A program made the translations under genes and the position numbers. A DNA stretch of 8,592 nt. Source: Patescibacteria group bacterium (GTDB taxonomy: Bacteria; Patescibacteriota; Patescibacteriia; UBA2591; PGYQ01). The DNA is taken from assembly GCA_020057535.1 (NCBI GenBank), contig JAGVFS010000039.1:1-8592 (forward strand). Direction: 5' to 3'. Shown piece by piece: positions 1 through 7,088 of the stretch; position 1 is the first letter of the stretch; every line of letters starts with the position of its first letter. A model generated the notes under the pieces. The model was not told where the DNA came from. It saw only the letters and a program-made list of their open reading frames with translations, and searched no databases.

Positions 1-2099
1 GTGGCAATGCTGTCTGTAATAAAATTTTGAAACTCATCAATATAAAGATAAAAATCATGTCTTTGTTCTTCTGGTAAATCTGCTCGAGCCATAGCGGCCA
101 TTTGCAATTTAGAAACAATGATTAAACCCAATAAATTACTATTAACCTCCCCTGTCCTTCCTTTTGTTAAATTAATTAAAAGAATTTTTTTCTTATCCAT
201 CGCCTCTCTAAAATCAAATCCAGAACGAGATTGTCCGATAATATTTCGCATCATTTCATTTTCCACAAAACGGCCGACTTTTGAAATTAAATAACCAAGC
301 ATTTCCGATTTATGAAAATCTGATGTTTTTGCCATTTCTTTTTCCCAAAACGCCAGGACAATTGGATCTTTAAGTTTATCAATCCATTGTTTTTGAAAAT
401 CTGGATCTGTAAACATGCGAGGAATCTCAGCAATTGTCCCCGGATTTTTTAAATCGCTCATTAAAGTAAGCATTACATTTCTCATATTATGTTCAAACAT
501 CGGGCCAATCATTTCTGGAGGAAATAATTTATAAAAAATTGCAATCATTTCTTGAACCGCAAAATCTTTTTGTTCTTCTGTTTTTGCTTCTAACATATTT
601 AAGCCCATTGGACGATCGGTATCAGACGGATTAAAATAAATTACATCGTCTATTCTTTCTTTTGGAATGCAAGTTAAAATGTCTTCAACTAAATCTCCAT
701 GAGGATCAATAACGCAAACCCCTTCGCCATTCCGAATATCTTGCTTGGCCATATTGGAAATAAGAACGGATTTTCCAGTTCCGGATTTTCCAATAATATA
801 AATATGCCGCCTTCTATCGGCTTTTTTAATTTTTATTAAGGTTTCCTGATTGCGATAGATATTTTTTCCTAAAATTAATCCTTCTCGAGGGATATTAACC
901 GGACAAGCGGCTCGTTTTGCCAAAAGCCATAAAATATTCGGGGTTTCCGTGGTTAATAAAGGAAAATGAAAAAGACTTGTTAGTTCTTCTGTATTTAAAA
1001 TTATTTTTTTTGCTCCATTAAATTTTCGATAAATAAAATCTGTAATTGTTTTTTTGCGCATAGCTCTAATTTTAATTAAACAATTATTAGATTCTTGGGC
1101 TCGAAATTGGGCAAAACTATTAACAATATTGTTTAGATTTCGTTCAGCTTTTTCTTTTATATTTGAGCAAGAAATTATTCTGATGTTTGCTTGAAATTCA
1201 GCTTTTGACGCTTTTTCTTCTATGGTTTTAACTAATTCTTCTTCCATTGGAGAAAGTCGATAAGATTCTTTTATTTTTCCTGAAGTTTTTTCTTTATCCT
1301 TGTTACCAAGGAAAAAAAGCTCTTGAATAATATTAAAAAAAGTATAAAAAATTTTTCCTAAAAAACCGACGGTTTGTGTTTTTAATACTTCTTTGAGTTT
1401 TTTCCCTTGATGTATTTCCGAAGCTATTTTAAATCCTTTTTTACGCCAAATTGAACTTGCGGGTTCAATTAAAATCTGAATTGCCACACCTTCATTTTTT
1501 TCATCAATCTTACTTAAACTATTAGTTAAGGCGTTCAAGGGATCTAATTCTAATTTTTTATAAGTTTTTATTGGAAAAATTGATTGTCTAGAAAAACCCA
1601 AATAAGCCGCTTTAATTATTCCGGTTGGAGAAAAAATATTATAATCTGCAGTTTCGTCAATATGTGCCATTGGAAATTGAGCGTGAATTTGTTGTTCAAT
1701 AAAAATTTGATGCACTCGCGGAATGGTTACATAAAATTTAATCAATCCTTGGTGGCAAATAATTTCAAGAGCGATCCAATTATCTTGTCCAAATAAAATT
1801 TTTTTCCATTTTGGTCCTATTTTAAGTCCACTTAAATTGCTATAAAAAATTTCCATCGGAGAAAGTTGATCAATTATTTTTTTTTCTCCTTCGTCTTTTT
1901 CTTTTTTTCCGCTTTCTTTGGGTACTGTGATTAATAAGGTAATTCTATCAAAAATACGCCAAAAATTTAAAAAATTAATAAAAATTTTTCGTATTAAAAA
2001 AAATAAGCCCAAAATAATAAAAAGGCTTATTAATAAATAAAAAATTGTTAAAAATATTGGATATTCTTGTTCTACAAAATTTAAAAATTTAAAAAACAT
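1..2099 (-). CDS. Membrane-anchored VirD4/TraG-like type IV secretion DNA-binding ATPase (3' end outside window)
   Basis: The frame is open without interruption from the ATG at 2099 down to base 1, giving 699 residues with the C-terminus missing. Residues about 14-36 form one hydrophobic membrane segment followed by basic residues. A long soluble region of about 400 residues leads to a P-loop at residues 437-444 (GKSGTGKS), then VIDPHGDL around residues 463-470. The Walker B sequence LYIDEFQNF has its acidic pair at residues 688-689, and TDSIA follows just before the edge. This order is typical of the VirD4/TraG/TraD-like and DUF87-type ATPases, hexameric motors at the inner membrane that move DNA or protein through type IV secretion, conjugation or pilus-type machines. 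In Patescibacteria such proteins are usually annotated only as 'type IV secretion system DNA-binding domain' proteins. The substrate is not evident. No Shine-Dalgarno precedes the start; the membrane segment right after the ATG supports it. The family call is firm, the cellular role inferred. Confidence 0.88.
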   Translation of the reverse strand, partial: MFFKFLNFVEQEYPIFLTIFYLLISLFIILGLFFLIRKIFINFLNFWRIFDRITLLITVPKESGKKEKDEGEKKIIDQLSPMEIFYSNLSGLKIGPKWKKILFGQDNWIALEIICHQGLIKFYVTIPRVHQIFIEQQIHAQFPMAHIDETADYNIFSPTGIIKAAYLGFSRQSIFPIKTYKKLELDPLNALTNSLSKIDEKNEGVAIQILIEPASSIWRKKGFKIASEIHQGKKLKEVLKTQTVGFLGKIFYTFFNIIQELFFLGNKDKEKTSGKIKESYRLSPMEEELVKTIEEKASKAEFQANIRIISCSNIKEKAERNLNNIVNSFAQFRAQESNNCLIKIRAMRKKTITDFIYRKFNGAKKIILNTEELTSLFHFPLLTTETPNILWLLAKRAACPVNIPREGLILGKNIYRNQETLIKIKKADRRRHIYIIGKSGTGKSVLISNMAKQDIRNGEGVCVIDPHGDLVEDILTCIPKERIDDVIYFNPSDTDRPMGLNMLEAKTEEQKDFAVQEMIAIFYKLFPPEMIGPMFEHNMRNVMLTLMSDLKNPGTIAEIPRMFTDPDFQKQWIDKLKDPIVLAFWEKEMAKTSDFHKSEMLGYLISKVGRFVENEMMRNIIGQSRSGFDFREAMDKKKILLINLTKGRTGEVNSNLLGLIIVSKLQMAAMARADLPEEQRHDFYLYIDEFQNFITDSIA

Positions 2100-2201
2100 A
2101 ATAAAATATATAAATATAGTAACTACTCAATATAGCAACATCGCAACGAATAATCTGTAGTAAAAAATTAATAAAATTATAGAAAATAAAATTTAATAAT
2201 A

Positions 2202-2236
2202 AATTTCAAATTCCAATATCCATTATGTTTTATTCA
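2202..2236. repeat. Short degenerate heptad run upstream of the ATPase gene
   Basis: Consecutive 7-nt units can be read here: AATTTCA, AATTCCA, ATATCCA, followed by two looser units. They resemble the heptad strings in the other intergenic regions of this window. The units are few and AT-rich, so chance similarity cannot be excluded. Confidence 0.35.
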
Positions 2237-2262
2237 ATAGCCCCAAATGTAATTGGGCTATT
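2236..2262. repeat. Inverted repeat (8-bp arms) in the leader region of the ATPase gene
   Basis: AATAGCCC at 2236-2243 is matched by GGGCTATT at 2255-2262 across an 11-nt spacer that can add two more A-T pairs. This is one of the few GC-containing hairpins in the region. It lies 137 bp upstream of the ATPase start and is not followed by a clean T run on either strand, so it is a weak terminator candidate. It could be an operator or a leader hairpin of the minus-strand ATPase transcript. Function unknown. Confidence 0.4.
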
Positions 2263-2311
2263 AAAGGTTTAGAATTTAATTAAATATTAAGGTTTTGGGT
2301 ATTGTGGTTTT

Positions 2312-2352
2312 AAAAAAAATAATTCATTATTTCATTTTGTGAAATTATTATT
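2312..2352 (-). terminator. Rho-independent terminator of the 2362..2895 gene
   Basis: Read on the minus strand, the sequence begins 9 bp after the TAA stop at 2362. It forms an imperfect hairpin: ATTTCA pairs with TGAAAT around a CAAAA loop, and an outer AATAAT pairs with ATTATT past an asymmetric bulge. Eight T residues (A run 2312-2319 on the plus strand) follow. The stem is AT-rich, but its position and T tract are as expected. It suggests that the charged-protein gene and the ATPase gene are mainly separate transcription units. Confidence 0.65.
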
Positions 2353-2361
2353 TTTTATGTA

Positions 2362-2895
2362 TTATTGATTATTTTTTATTTTTTTTGATAGTTCTAAAAT
2401 TTTATCCATTTTAATTTTTGTCTCTTGTTCAAGAAAAAATTTATTAACCCCGGGGATTAATTTTAACCATTTTTTAATTAAATCAAAAATATTATTTAAT
2501 TTAACTTTAATTTGAGTAATTATTTTTTCAATTTTTAAAGAAGTTTTTTGTTTTTCTTGTTCAATCTCTTTTTGTTTTTCTGGAGATAAATTAAAAAAAA
2601 TATCATCTAAATCTTCTGATAAAATTTTTTCTATGGTTTGTTGCGTCGCGCTTTTAATAATTATTTCAGGAGGCGTGATTATTGAAGGAATTTGAGAAAC
2701 TTGAATAGTAGGTGTTTTTTTTAACGCTTCTTCTATTTTTTGAGACTCAACGTCTTCTTCTTTTTCTTTTTCTTTTTTAATAATCTCTGGTTCTTTTAAA
2801 ATTTCTGTGGGAGTCTCTTGTTTTGATTTTAATTCTAATTCAGATCCTTGTGTATTATTTCCATTTTCTTGTTTTTTTTTGCTAAAAAGTGGCAT
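2362..2895 (-). CDS. Small charged protein of unknown function, next to the T4SS-like ATPase
   Basis: The gene encodes 177 residues from the ATG at 2895 to the TAA at 2362. I do not recognise a characterised family. There is no signal peptide or membrane segment. Residues about 1-60 are rich in Lys, Glu, Gln and Asn and probably disordered. Residues 61-82 hold a Pro/Ile-rich stretch. Residues 84-130 are a charged, probably helical or coiled-coil region. The C-terminal part, about 131-175, is an amphipathic helical segment with the compact motif WLKLIPGVNKFFLEQE at 143-158; this is the most structured-looking part and the likely conserved core. The same strand and order as the ATPase gene suggest a cytoplasmic partner of that machine, but a terminator lies between them, so this is inference. 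No Shine-Dalgarno is visible; six 7-nt units directly precede the start codon. Confidence 0.75.
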   Translation of the reverse strand: MPLFSKKKQENGNNTQGSELELKSKQETPTEILKEPEIIKKEKEKEEDVESQKIEEALKKTPTIQVSQIPSIITPPEIIIKSATQQTIEKILSEDLDDIFFNLSPEKQKEIEQEKQKTSLKIEKIITQIKVKLNNIFDLIKKWLKLIPGVNKFFLEQETKIKMDKILELSKKIKNNQ

Positions 2896-2958
2896 AAAAC
2901 ATTAAAATAAAAAATGTAAAAATCAAAATGTAAAATGATAGTGTAAAATTTAAAATAA
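2896..2958 (-). repeat. Degenerate heptad array abutting a start codon
   Basis: Read on the minus strand, 2937 down to 2896 divides exactly into six heptamers: CATTTTA, CATTTTG, ATTTTTA, CATTTTT, TATTTTA and ATGTTTT. The ATG at 2895 follows immediately. Three looser units (2938-2958) precede them. The array takes the place where a ribosome binding site would be expected. Confidence 0.6.
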
Positions 2959-2988
2959 AAAAATTTCTATTTTGTAAAATTAATACGG

Positions 2989-3000
2989 TTACCGTGGTAA
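2989..3000. promoter_or_regulatory. Short palindrome in the divergent promoter region, possible operator
   Basis: TTACCGTGGTAA has 5-bp inverted arms around a 2-nt centre. It lies between two divergent genes, 34 bp before a perfect TATAAT. A GC-containing palindrome in this otherwise nearly pure A/T region is compatible with a repressor or activator site, but only position supports it. Confidence 0.25.
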
Positions 3001-3010
3001 TTTTAATTAC

Positions 3011-3039
3011 TTCTTTGGAAGGGAAATTGTTATTATAAT
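3011..3039 (+). promoter_or_regulatory. Candidate sigma-70-type promoter for the 113-residue membrane protein
   Basis: A perfect TATAAT occurs at 3034-3039. The hexamer 17 bp upstream, TTCTTT at 3011-3016, is a poor -35 match, and there is no TGn extension. The predicted transcript would have a leader of about 125 nt before the ATG at 3172. In DNA this AT-rich a chance TATAAT is quite possible, so this is only a candidate. Confidence 0.35.
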
Positions 3040-3142
3040 AGCATATTTTTATTATTTATCCAGTTTAAATTTGTCTGATTTGTAGTCTTTTATTTTTTTT
3101 AAAAAAAAGTTAAAATGATTAATCATTTAAAGAATGAATTTT

Positions 3143-3171
3143 ATTTTTTAATTTTTACATTTTTACATTTT
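3143..3171 (+). repeat. T-rich repeat string abutting the start of the 113-residue gene
   Basis: Two identical 8-nt units ATTTTTAC (3151-3158 and 3159-3166) are followed by ATTTTATG (3167-3174), which contains the start codon. Less regular T-rich sequence precedes them. This matches the strings before 2895 (minus) and 7518 (plus), although the period here is 8 rather than 7. It argues that translation starts at 3172 and not at the in-frame ATG at 3115. Confidence 0.5.
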
Positions 3172-3513
3172 ATGATTCAAACAAGTCAGGATTTATTATT
3201 TTTAGTTCTTGCTTTTTGTGTATTATGGATAACAATTCTTTTTTGCTGGGGATTATATTATTTAGTGGTAATGCTTCGAGATGCTTATAAAATAAGTAAA
3301 AATGTCAATCGAAAAATTGAAGCGTTTGGAGAATTAATTGAGGCTTTAAAAAGCAAGGTGTCTACTATGGGAGCTTTTTTAACATTATTTTCTCATGGCC
3401 TTTCTGCGTTTATTGATCATCTTAAAGAAAAAAGAAGAGAAGAGGAAACTGAAGAAAAATACGATAATAAAGAAGAAACAGAATATAAAAAAATAAAAGT
3501 GATAAAGAAATAA
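3172..3513 (+). CDS. Small single-pass membrane protein, unknown function
   Basis: The gene encodes 113 residues from the ATG at 3172. An in-frame ATG at 3115 would add 19 residues, but most of that extension is T-rich repeat sequence, so the shorter form is preferred. Residues 8-34 are a strongly hydrophobic membrane helix. Residues about 36-63 form a charged amphipathic helix (RDAYKISKNVNRKIEAFGEL), followed by a moderately hydrophobic stretch at 64-82 (including MGAFLTLFSHGLSAFID). The tail, 84-113, is very rich in Lys and Glu and probably disordered and cytoplasmic. The layout recalls short conserved Patescibacteria proteins with one membrane helix and a DUF948-like helical tail, but I cannot assign a named family. 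A terminator follows, so it is probably transcribed alone. No Shine-Dalgarno is visible. Confidence 0.7.
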   Translation: MIQTSQDLLFLVLAFCVLWITILFCWGLYYLVVMLRDAYKISKNVNRKIEAFGELIEALKSKVSTMGAFLTLFSHGLSAFIDHLKEKRREEETEEKYDNKEETEYKKIKVIKK

Positions 3514-3515
3514 AT

Positions 3516-3585
3516 TTAGAATTTAGAATACAGAATGCAGAATTAGGAAAAATGAAAAATGTAAATCTTAAAATGGAAAATAATT
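3516..3585. repeat. Ten-unit degenerate heptad array after a stop codon
   Basis: Starting 3 bp after the TAA at 3511-3513, the sequence divides into consecutive 7-mers: TTAGAAT twice, ACAGAAT, GCAGAAT, TAGGAAA, AATGAAA, AATGTAA, ATCTTAA, AATGGAA and AATAATT. The first four share AGAAT at fixed positions. The later ones are purine-rich and more diverged. This is a low-copy 7-nt tandem repeat of unknown function. Confidence 0.6.
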
Positions 3586-3613
3586 GAATTCGTCTTTAAC
3601 TTCGTTGATTAAT

Positions 3614-3645
3614 AAATGTCGTCATAAAATGACATTTCTTTTTTT
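3614..3645 (+). terminator. Rho-independent terminator after the 113-residue gene
   Basis: AAATGTC at 3614-3620 pairs with GACATTT at 3631-3637 around a 10-nt loop. C and then seven T residues follow (3639-3645). It lies about 100 bp after the stop codon at 3513, beyond the heptad array, and should separate that gene from dnaE. Confidence 0.65.
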
Positions 3646-3668
3646 AATTTAAAAGACATTTTAATATT

Positions 3669-3698
3669 AAACATCAAAATAAAAAACGTCAAAATAAA
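3669..3698. repeat. Two-copy 15-nt tandem repeat upstream of dnaE
   Basis: AAACATCAAAATAAA (3669-3683) is followed directly by AAACGTCAAAATAAA (3684-3698), identical at 14 of 15 positions. Its length is close to two heptads plus one base, so it may be a derivative of the heptad strings nearby. Confidence 0.5.
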
Positions 3699-3754
3699 GA
3701 AGTAAGAGCGCGATAACACAAAATTTAAAATAGAATTAAATAAAAAATAATTTT

Positions 3755-3768
3755 ACAGTTTTAACTGT
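3755..3768. promoter_or_regulatory. Palindrome upstream of dnaE, possible operator or weak hairpin
   Basis: ACAGTTTTAACTGT is a 14-nt inverted repeat with 6-bp arms and a 2-nt centre, 74 bp before the dnaE ATG. On the plus strand it is followed by CATTTTTAATTTT, so it might be a second weak terminator. It could equally be a protein-binding site controlling dnaE. No convincing -35/-10 pair was found in 3646..3842. Confidence 0.3.
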
Positions 3769-3810
3769 CATTTTTAATTTTGATTTTTGCATTTTACATA
3801 ATAAATTATT
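3769..3810 (+). repeat. Degenerate heptad array upstream of dnaE
   Basis: The array divides into CATTTTT, AATTTTG, ATTTTTG, CATTTTA, CATAATA and AATTATT. The first four match the consensus of the strings before 2895 (minus) and 7518 (plus). Here the regular part ends about 30 bp before the dnaE ATG. A TTG at 3780 inside the array opens a spurious 21-codon extension of dnaE. Confidence 0.5.
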
Positions 3811-3842
3811 TGTCATTAAAAATTATTTGTTTTCATGTTTTT

Positions 3843-6800
3843 ATGAAATTCTCTCATCTTCACATTCATAGTCATTATAGTTTACTCGATGGTTTGCCTA
3901 AAATCGATGAGCTTTTAGATTACACAAAAAAATTAAATATGGATTCTTTGGCTTTGACTGATCATGGAAATATGTATGGTGTAATAGAATTTTATCAAAA
4001 AGCAAAAGCCCAAGGAATAAAACCTATTATTGGGGTTGAGTTTTATCTAGCAATTGATGGAATGTACAACAAAAGATCCAATATTGATAATAAACAATAC
4101 CATCTTGTCCTTTTAGCTAAAAATCTGCAAGGTTACAAAAATTTAATAAAACTTACAACAAAAGCGTGGACAGAAGGATTTTATTATAAACCTCGAATTG
4201 ATTATGAATTATTAAAAGAATACAGCCATGGGTTAATTTGTTTAAGTGGTTGTTTAAAGGGCGCTATTCCACAAGCTATTTTAGCTAAAGATTACGAAAA
4301 AACAAAAAGACTTTGTTTAGAGTATCAAGAATTATTTGGTCAAGAGGGGTTTTATTTAGAAATTCAAGATCATCCAAGTTTATCAAATCAAATAATCGCT
4401 AATCAAGAAATAATAAAATTGTCAAAAAAATTAAATATTCCATTAGTCGCCACCAATGATGTTCATTATCTTCATAAAGAAGATGCAGAAGCTCAAGATA
4501 TTTTAATTTGTCTTCAAACACAAAAAAAAATGGCAGACACAAATAGAATGACTTTTGTTGGCGAAGATTATTCAATGCGTTCTCAAGAACAAATGATAAA
4601 TTCTTTTCAAAACACCCCCGAAGCCATTGAAAATACACAAAAAATAGTTGAGATGTGTGCATTAGAAATTCCTTTAAAAGAAATTCTTTTACCGCATTTT
4701 GAAGTGCCAAAAAATATTGATGTAAATAAGTATCTTGAAAAACTTTGTTATCAAGGATTAAAACAAAAATTTCCTGAATATAAAAAAGAGATTTTATCTC
4801 GTTTAAAATATGAATTAGAAATAATAGAGCGTACTGGATTTGCTTCTTATCTTCTTATTGTTCAAGATTTTGTTAACTGGGCAAAAAAAAATGAAATTGT
4901 TGTCGGTCCTGGCCGCGGTTCGGCTCCTGGAAGTTTAGTTTCTTACGTTCTTAATATTACAGAAATTGATCCAATTAAATATAATTTATTATTTGAAAGA
5001 TTTTTAAATCCAGAAAGAATTAATATGCCTGATATAGATTTAGATTTTGCCGACGATCGTCGAAATGAAGTTATAAAATATATTGAAGAAAAATATGGAA
5101 AAAATCATGTCGCTCAAATAGCCACTTTTGGAACAATGGCCGCTCGGGCGTCTATTCGCGATTGTGGTCGAGTTTTAAATATGGAATATAGTTTTTGCGA
5201 TAAAATAGCAAAAATGATTATTGGATCTTCTATTCAAGATTCAATTGACAATGTACCGGAATTGAAAAATTTATTTAATGTTGATGTCAGAGTTAAGAAA
5301 TTACTTGAAATTTCTAAAAAATTAGAAGGGGTTGCTCGACATATTTCTACTCACGCTTGTGGAATTGTGATTACTAAAAATTCTCTTGATAATTATGTTC
5401 CGTTGCAACATCCAACGCAAGACGATAAAACAATTGTCACTCAATATTCTATGAATATCGTTGAAAATTTAGGATTGTTAAAAATAGATATTTTAGGTTT
5501 AAAAAATTTAACTATTTTACAAAAAACGATTAAATTAATTGAATTAAACCACAATGTTAAAATTAATCTTAATCAAATTCCTCTTGACGATAAAAAAACT
5601 TTTGAACTTTTTAAAAAAGGAAAAACAACTGGCATATTTCAACTTGAAAGTAGTGGAATGAAACGATATTTAAAACAACTTAAACCAAATAATTTTGAAG
5701 ATATTATCGCTATGGTCTCTCTTTATCGTCCTGGACCAATGGAGTGGATTCCAGATTATATTGCTGGAAAACATGGAAGAAAAAAAATGTCTTATCTTCA
5801 TCCAAGATTAGAACCTATTTTAGAAAAGACTTATGGAATTTGTATTTATCAAGAACAAGTTATGGAAATTGCCAAAGAATTAGCTGGATTTAGTTTAGCA
5901 AAGGCGGATATTTTAAGAAAAGCGGTTGGAAAAAAAATTCATACCCTTTTAATTGAACAAAAAGAAAAATTTATTCAGGGATGCGTTCTAAATGGTATTG
6001 CTCAAAAAATTGCCGAAGAGGTTTTTGTTTTTATTATTGAACCTTTTGCTGATTATGGATTTAATAAAAGCCATGCGACTTGTTACGCTTTAATTGGATA
6101 TTGGACTGCTTATTTAAAAGCTTATTTTCCTTGCGAATTTATGGCTAGTCTTTTGACTTCTGATCAAAATAATATTGATCGAATCGCTATTGAAATTAAT
6201 GAATGTAAAGAAATGAAAATTAAAATCCTATCGCCAGACATTAATGAAAGTTTTGCTAACTTTACAGCAATATATCAAGGTAAACAACAAATTATTCGTT
6301 TTGGTTTATCGGCTATAAAAAATGTTGGAGATAAAATTATTGAAGTAATTATTGAAAAACGAGAAGAAAAAGGAAAATTTAAAAGCATGGAAGATTTTGT
6401 TCAACGAATCAATCATAAAGATTTAAATAAAAAATCTTTGGAAAGTTTAATTAAATGCGGGGCGTTTGATCAATTTAGAGAACGAGCTCAATTTTTAGAA
6501 AATTCAGAAGAAATTTTAAATTATAATCGAAAAATTAATAAAATAGAAAATTCAAATCAAGTCAATTTATTTGATTTTTTCCCCTCAAATGCCTTGCCAA
6601 AATTAAATTTAAAAATAACAAAGCCAATAGATGAAAATCAAAATTTTGCTTGGGAAAAAGAATTGCTTGGTTTTTATATTTCAAAACATCCTTTTGAAAA
6701 AATTAGACTTTTACTTAAAGAAATTATTTCTTCTTATCCTGAACTTAAAAATTATAATTCTAAATATAATTATATTCAAACAGCCGGACTAATCACTAAA

Positions 6801-7088
6801 ATACAAAAAGTTTTCACTCGCCAATTAAAAGAATTAATGCTTTTTGTAACGATAGAAGACGGACTTAATGTTTTAGAAATTTTAGTTTTCCCTTCGGTTT
6901 TAAAAAGAAATTTTGAAATTTGGCAAGAAAATAAAATGGTTTTGGTTCGAGGAAAGCTATCCAATAAAGATGAAAGTATCAAATTATTAGTTGATGAAGT
7001 TGAAGAAATAACAGAAGAGAATATTCAATCATTAATAAAAAAATATAAAAATTTTATTTTTACATCAAGAGGTTTTTTACGCGATTGA
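3843..7088 (+). CDS. dnaE: DNA polymerase III alpha subunit, DnaE type
   Basis: This is the replicative DNA polymerase catalytic subunit, 1081 residues. The start is the ATG at 3843 because the conserved N-terminus (FSHLHIHSHYSLLDG) begins there; the frame is open back to a TTG at 3780, but those codons are hydrophobic repeat-derived sequence. The PHP domain spans about 4-210, with H7, H9, D16, D40-H41, E66, C137, H177 and D206-H208 all present. The polymerase core shows PDIDLDF at 396-402, with likely catalytic D397 and D399, and a third carboxylate at D549 in KIDILGL. Further signatures are RPGPM, GICIYQEQVM, ILRKAVGKK and YGFNKSHATCYALI. A helix-hairpin-helix region lies about 819-880, a clamp-binding motif QVNLF at 906-910, and the OB fold about 977-1053. 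Only some 28 residues follow the OB fold, so an E. coli-type tau-binding domain is absent. The identification is secure. Confidence 0.97.
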   Translation: MKFSHLHIHSHYSLLDGLPKIDELLDYTKKLNMDSLALTDHGNMYGVIEFYQKAKAQGIKPIIGVEFYLAIDGMYNKRSNIDNKQYHLVLLAKNLQGYKNLIKLTTKAWTEGFYYKPRIDYELLKEYSHGLICLSGCLKGAIPQAILAKDYEKTKRLCLEYQELFGQEGFYLEIQDHPSLSNQIIANQEIIKLSKKLNIPLVATNDVHYLHKEDAEAQDILICLQTQKKMADTNRMTFVGEDYSMRSQEQMINSFQNTPEAIENTQKIVEMCALEIPLKEILLPHFEVPKNIDVNKYLEKLCYQGLKQKFPEYKKEILSRLKYELEIIERTGFASYLLIVQDFVNWAKKNEIVVGPGRGSAPGSLVSYVLNITEIDPIKYNLLFERFLNPERINMPDIDLDFADDRRNEVIKYIEEKYGKNHVAQIATFGTMAARASIRDCGRVLNMEYSFCDKIAKMIIGSSIQDSIDNVPELKNLFNVDVRVKKLLEISKKLEGVARHISTHACGIVITKNSLDNYVPLQHPTQDDKTIVTQYSMNIVENLGLLKIDILGLKNLTILQKTIKLIELNHNVKINLNQIPLDDKKTFELFKKGKTTGIFQLESSGMKRYLKQLKPNNFEDIIAMVSLYRPGPMEWIPDYIAGKHGRKKMSYLHPRLEPILEKTYGICIYQEQVMEIAKELAGFSLAKADILRKAVGKKIHTLLIEQKEKFIQGCVLNGIAQKIAEEVFVFIIEPFADYGFNKSHATCYALIGYWTAYLKAYFPCEFMASLLTSDQNNIDRIAIEINECKEMKIKILSPDINESFANFTAIYQGKQQIIRFGLSAIKNVGDKIIEVIIEKREEKGKFKSMEDFVQRINHKDLNKKSLESLIKCGAFDQFRERAQFLENSEEILNYNRKINKIENSNQVNLFDFFPSNALPKLNLKITKPIDENQNFAWEKELLGFYISKHPFEKIRLLLKEIISSYPELKNYNSKYNYIQTAGLITKIQKVFTRQLKELMLFVTIEDGLNVLEILVFPSVLKRNFEIWQENKMVLVRGKLSNKDESIKLLVDEVEEITEENIQSLIKKYKNFIFTSRGFLRD

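Noticed and set aside
1584..1796. Open frame of 70 codons on the plus strand
   Set aside because: It lies wholly opposite the ATPase coding sequence, has no recognisable protein features, and is a shadow of that gene.
2236..2262. Inverted repeat taken as a rho-independent terminator
   Set aside because: Neither strand shows a proper T run after the stem, and a better terminator (2312..2352) already follows the upstream gene.
2100..2361. tRNA or small structured RNA gene in the gap between the two minus-strand genes
   Set aside because: No cloverleaf, T-loop-like sequence or CCA end was seen; apart from the heptads, inverted repeat and terminator listed, it is A/T filler.
3516..3810. CRISPR-like repetition in the intergenic region
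   Set aside because: The units are 7-8 nt (or two 15-nt copies), degenerate and contiguous, with no spacers and no cas genes nearby.
4399..4710. Open frame of 103 codons on the minus strand
   Set aside because: It lies inside dnaE on the opposite strand. The dnaE reading is unambiguous here (PHP domain and following region).
6776..6982. Open frame of 68 codons on the minus strand
   Set aside because: It is antisense to the OB-fold part of dnaE and has no independent support.
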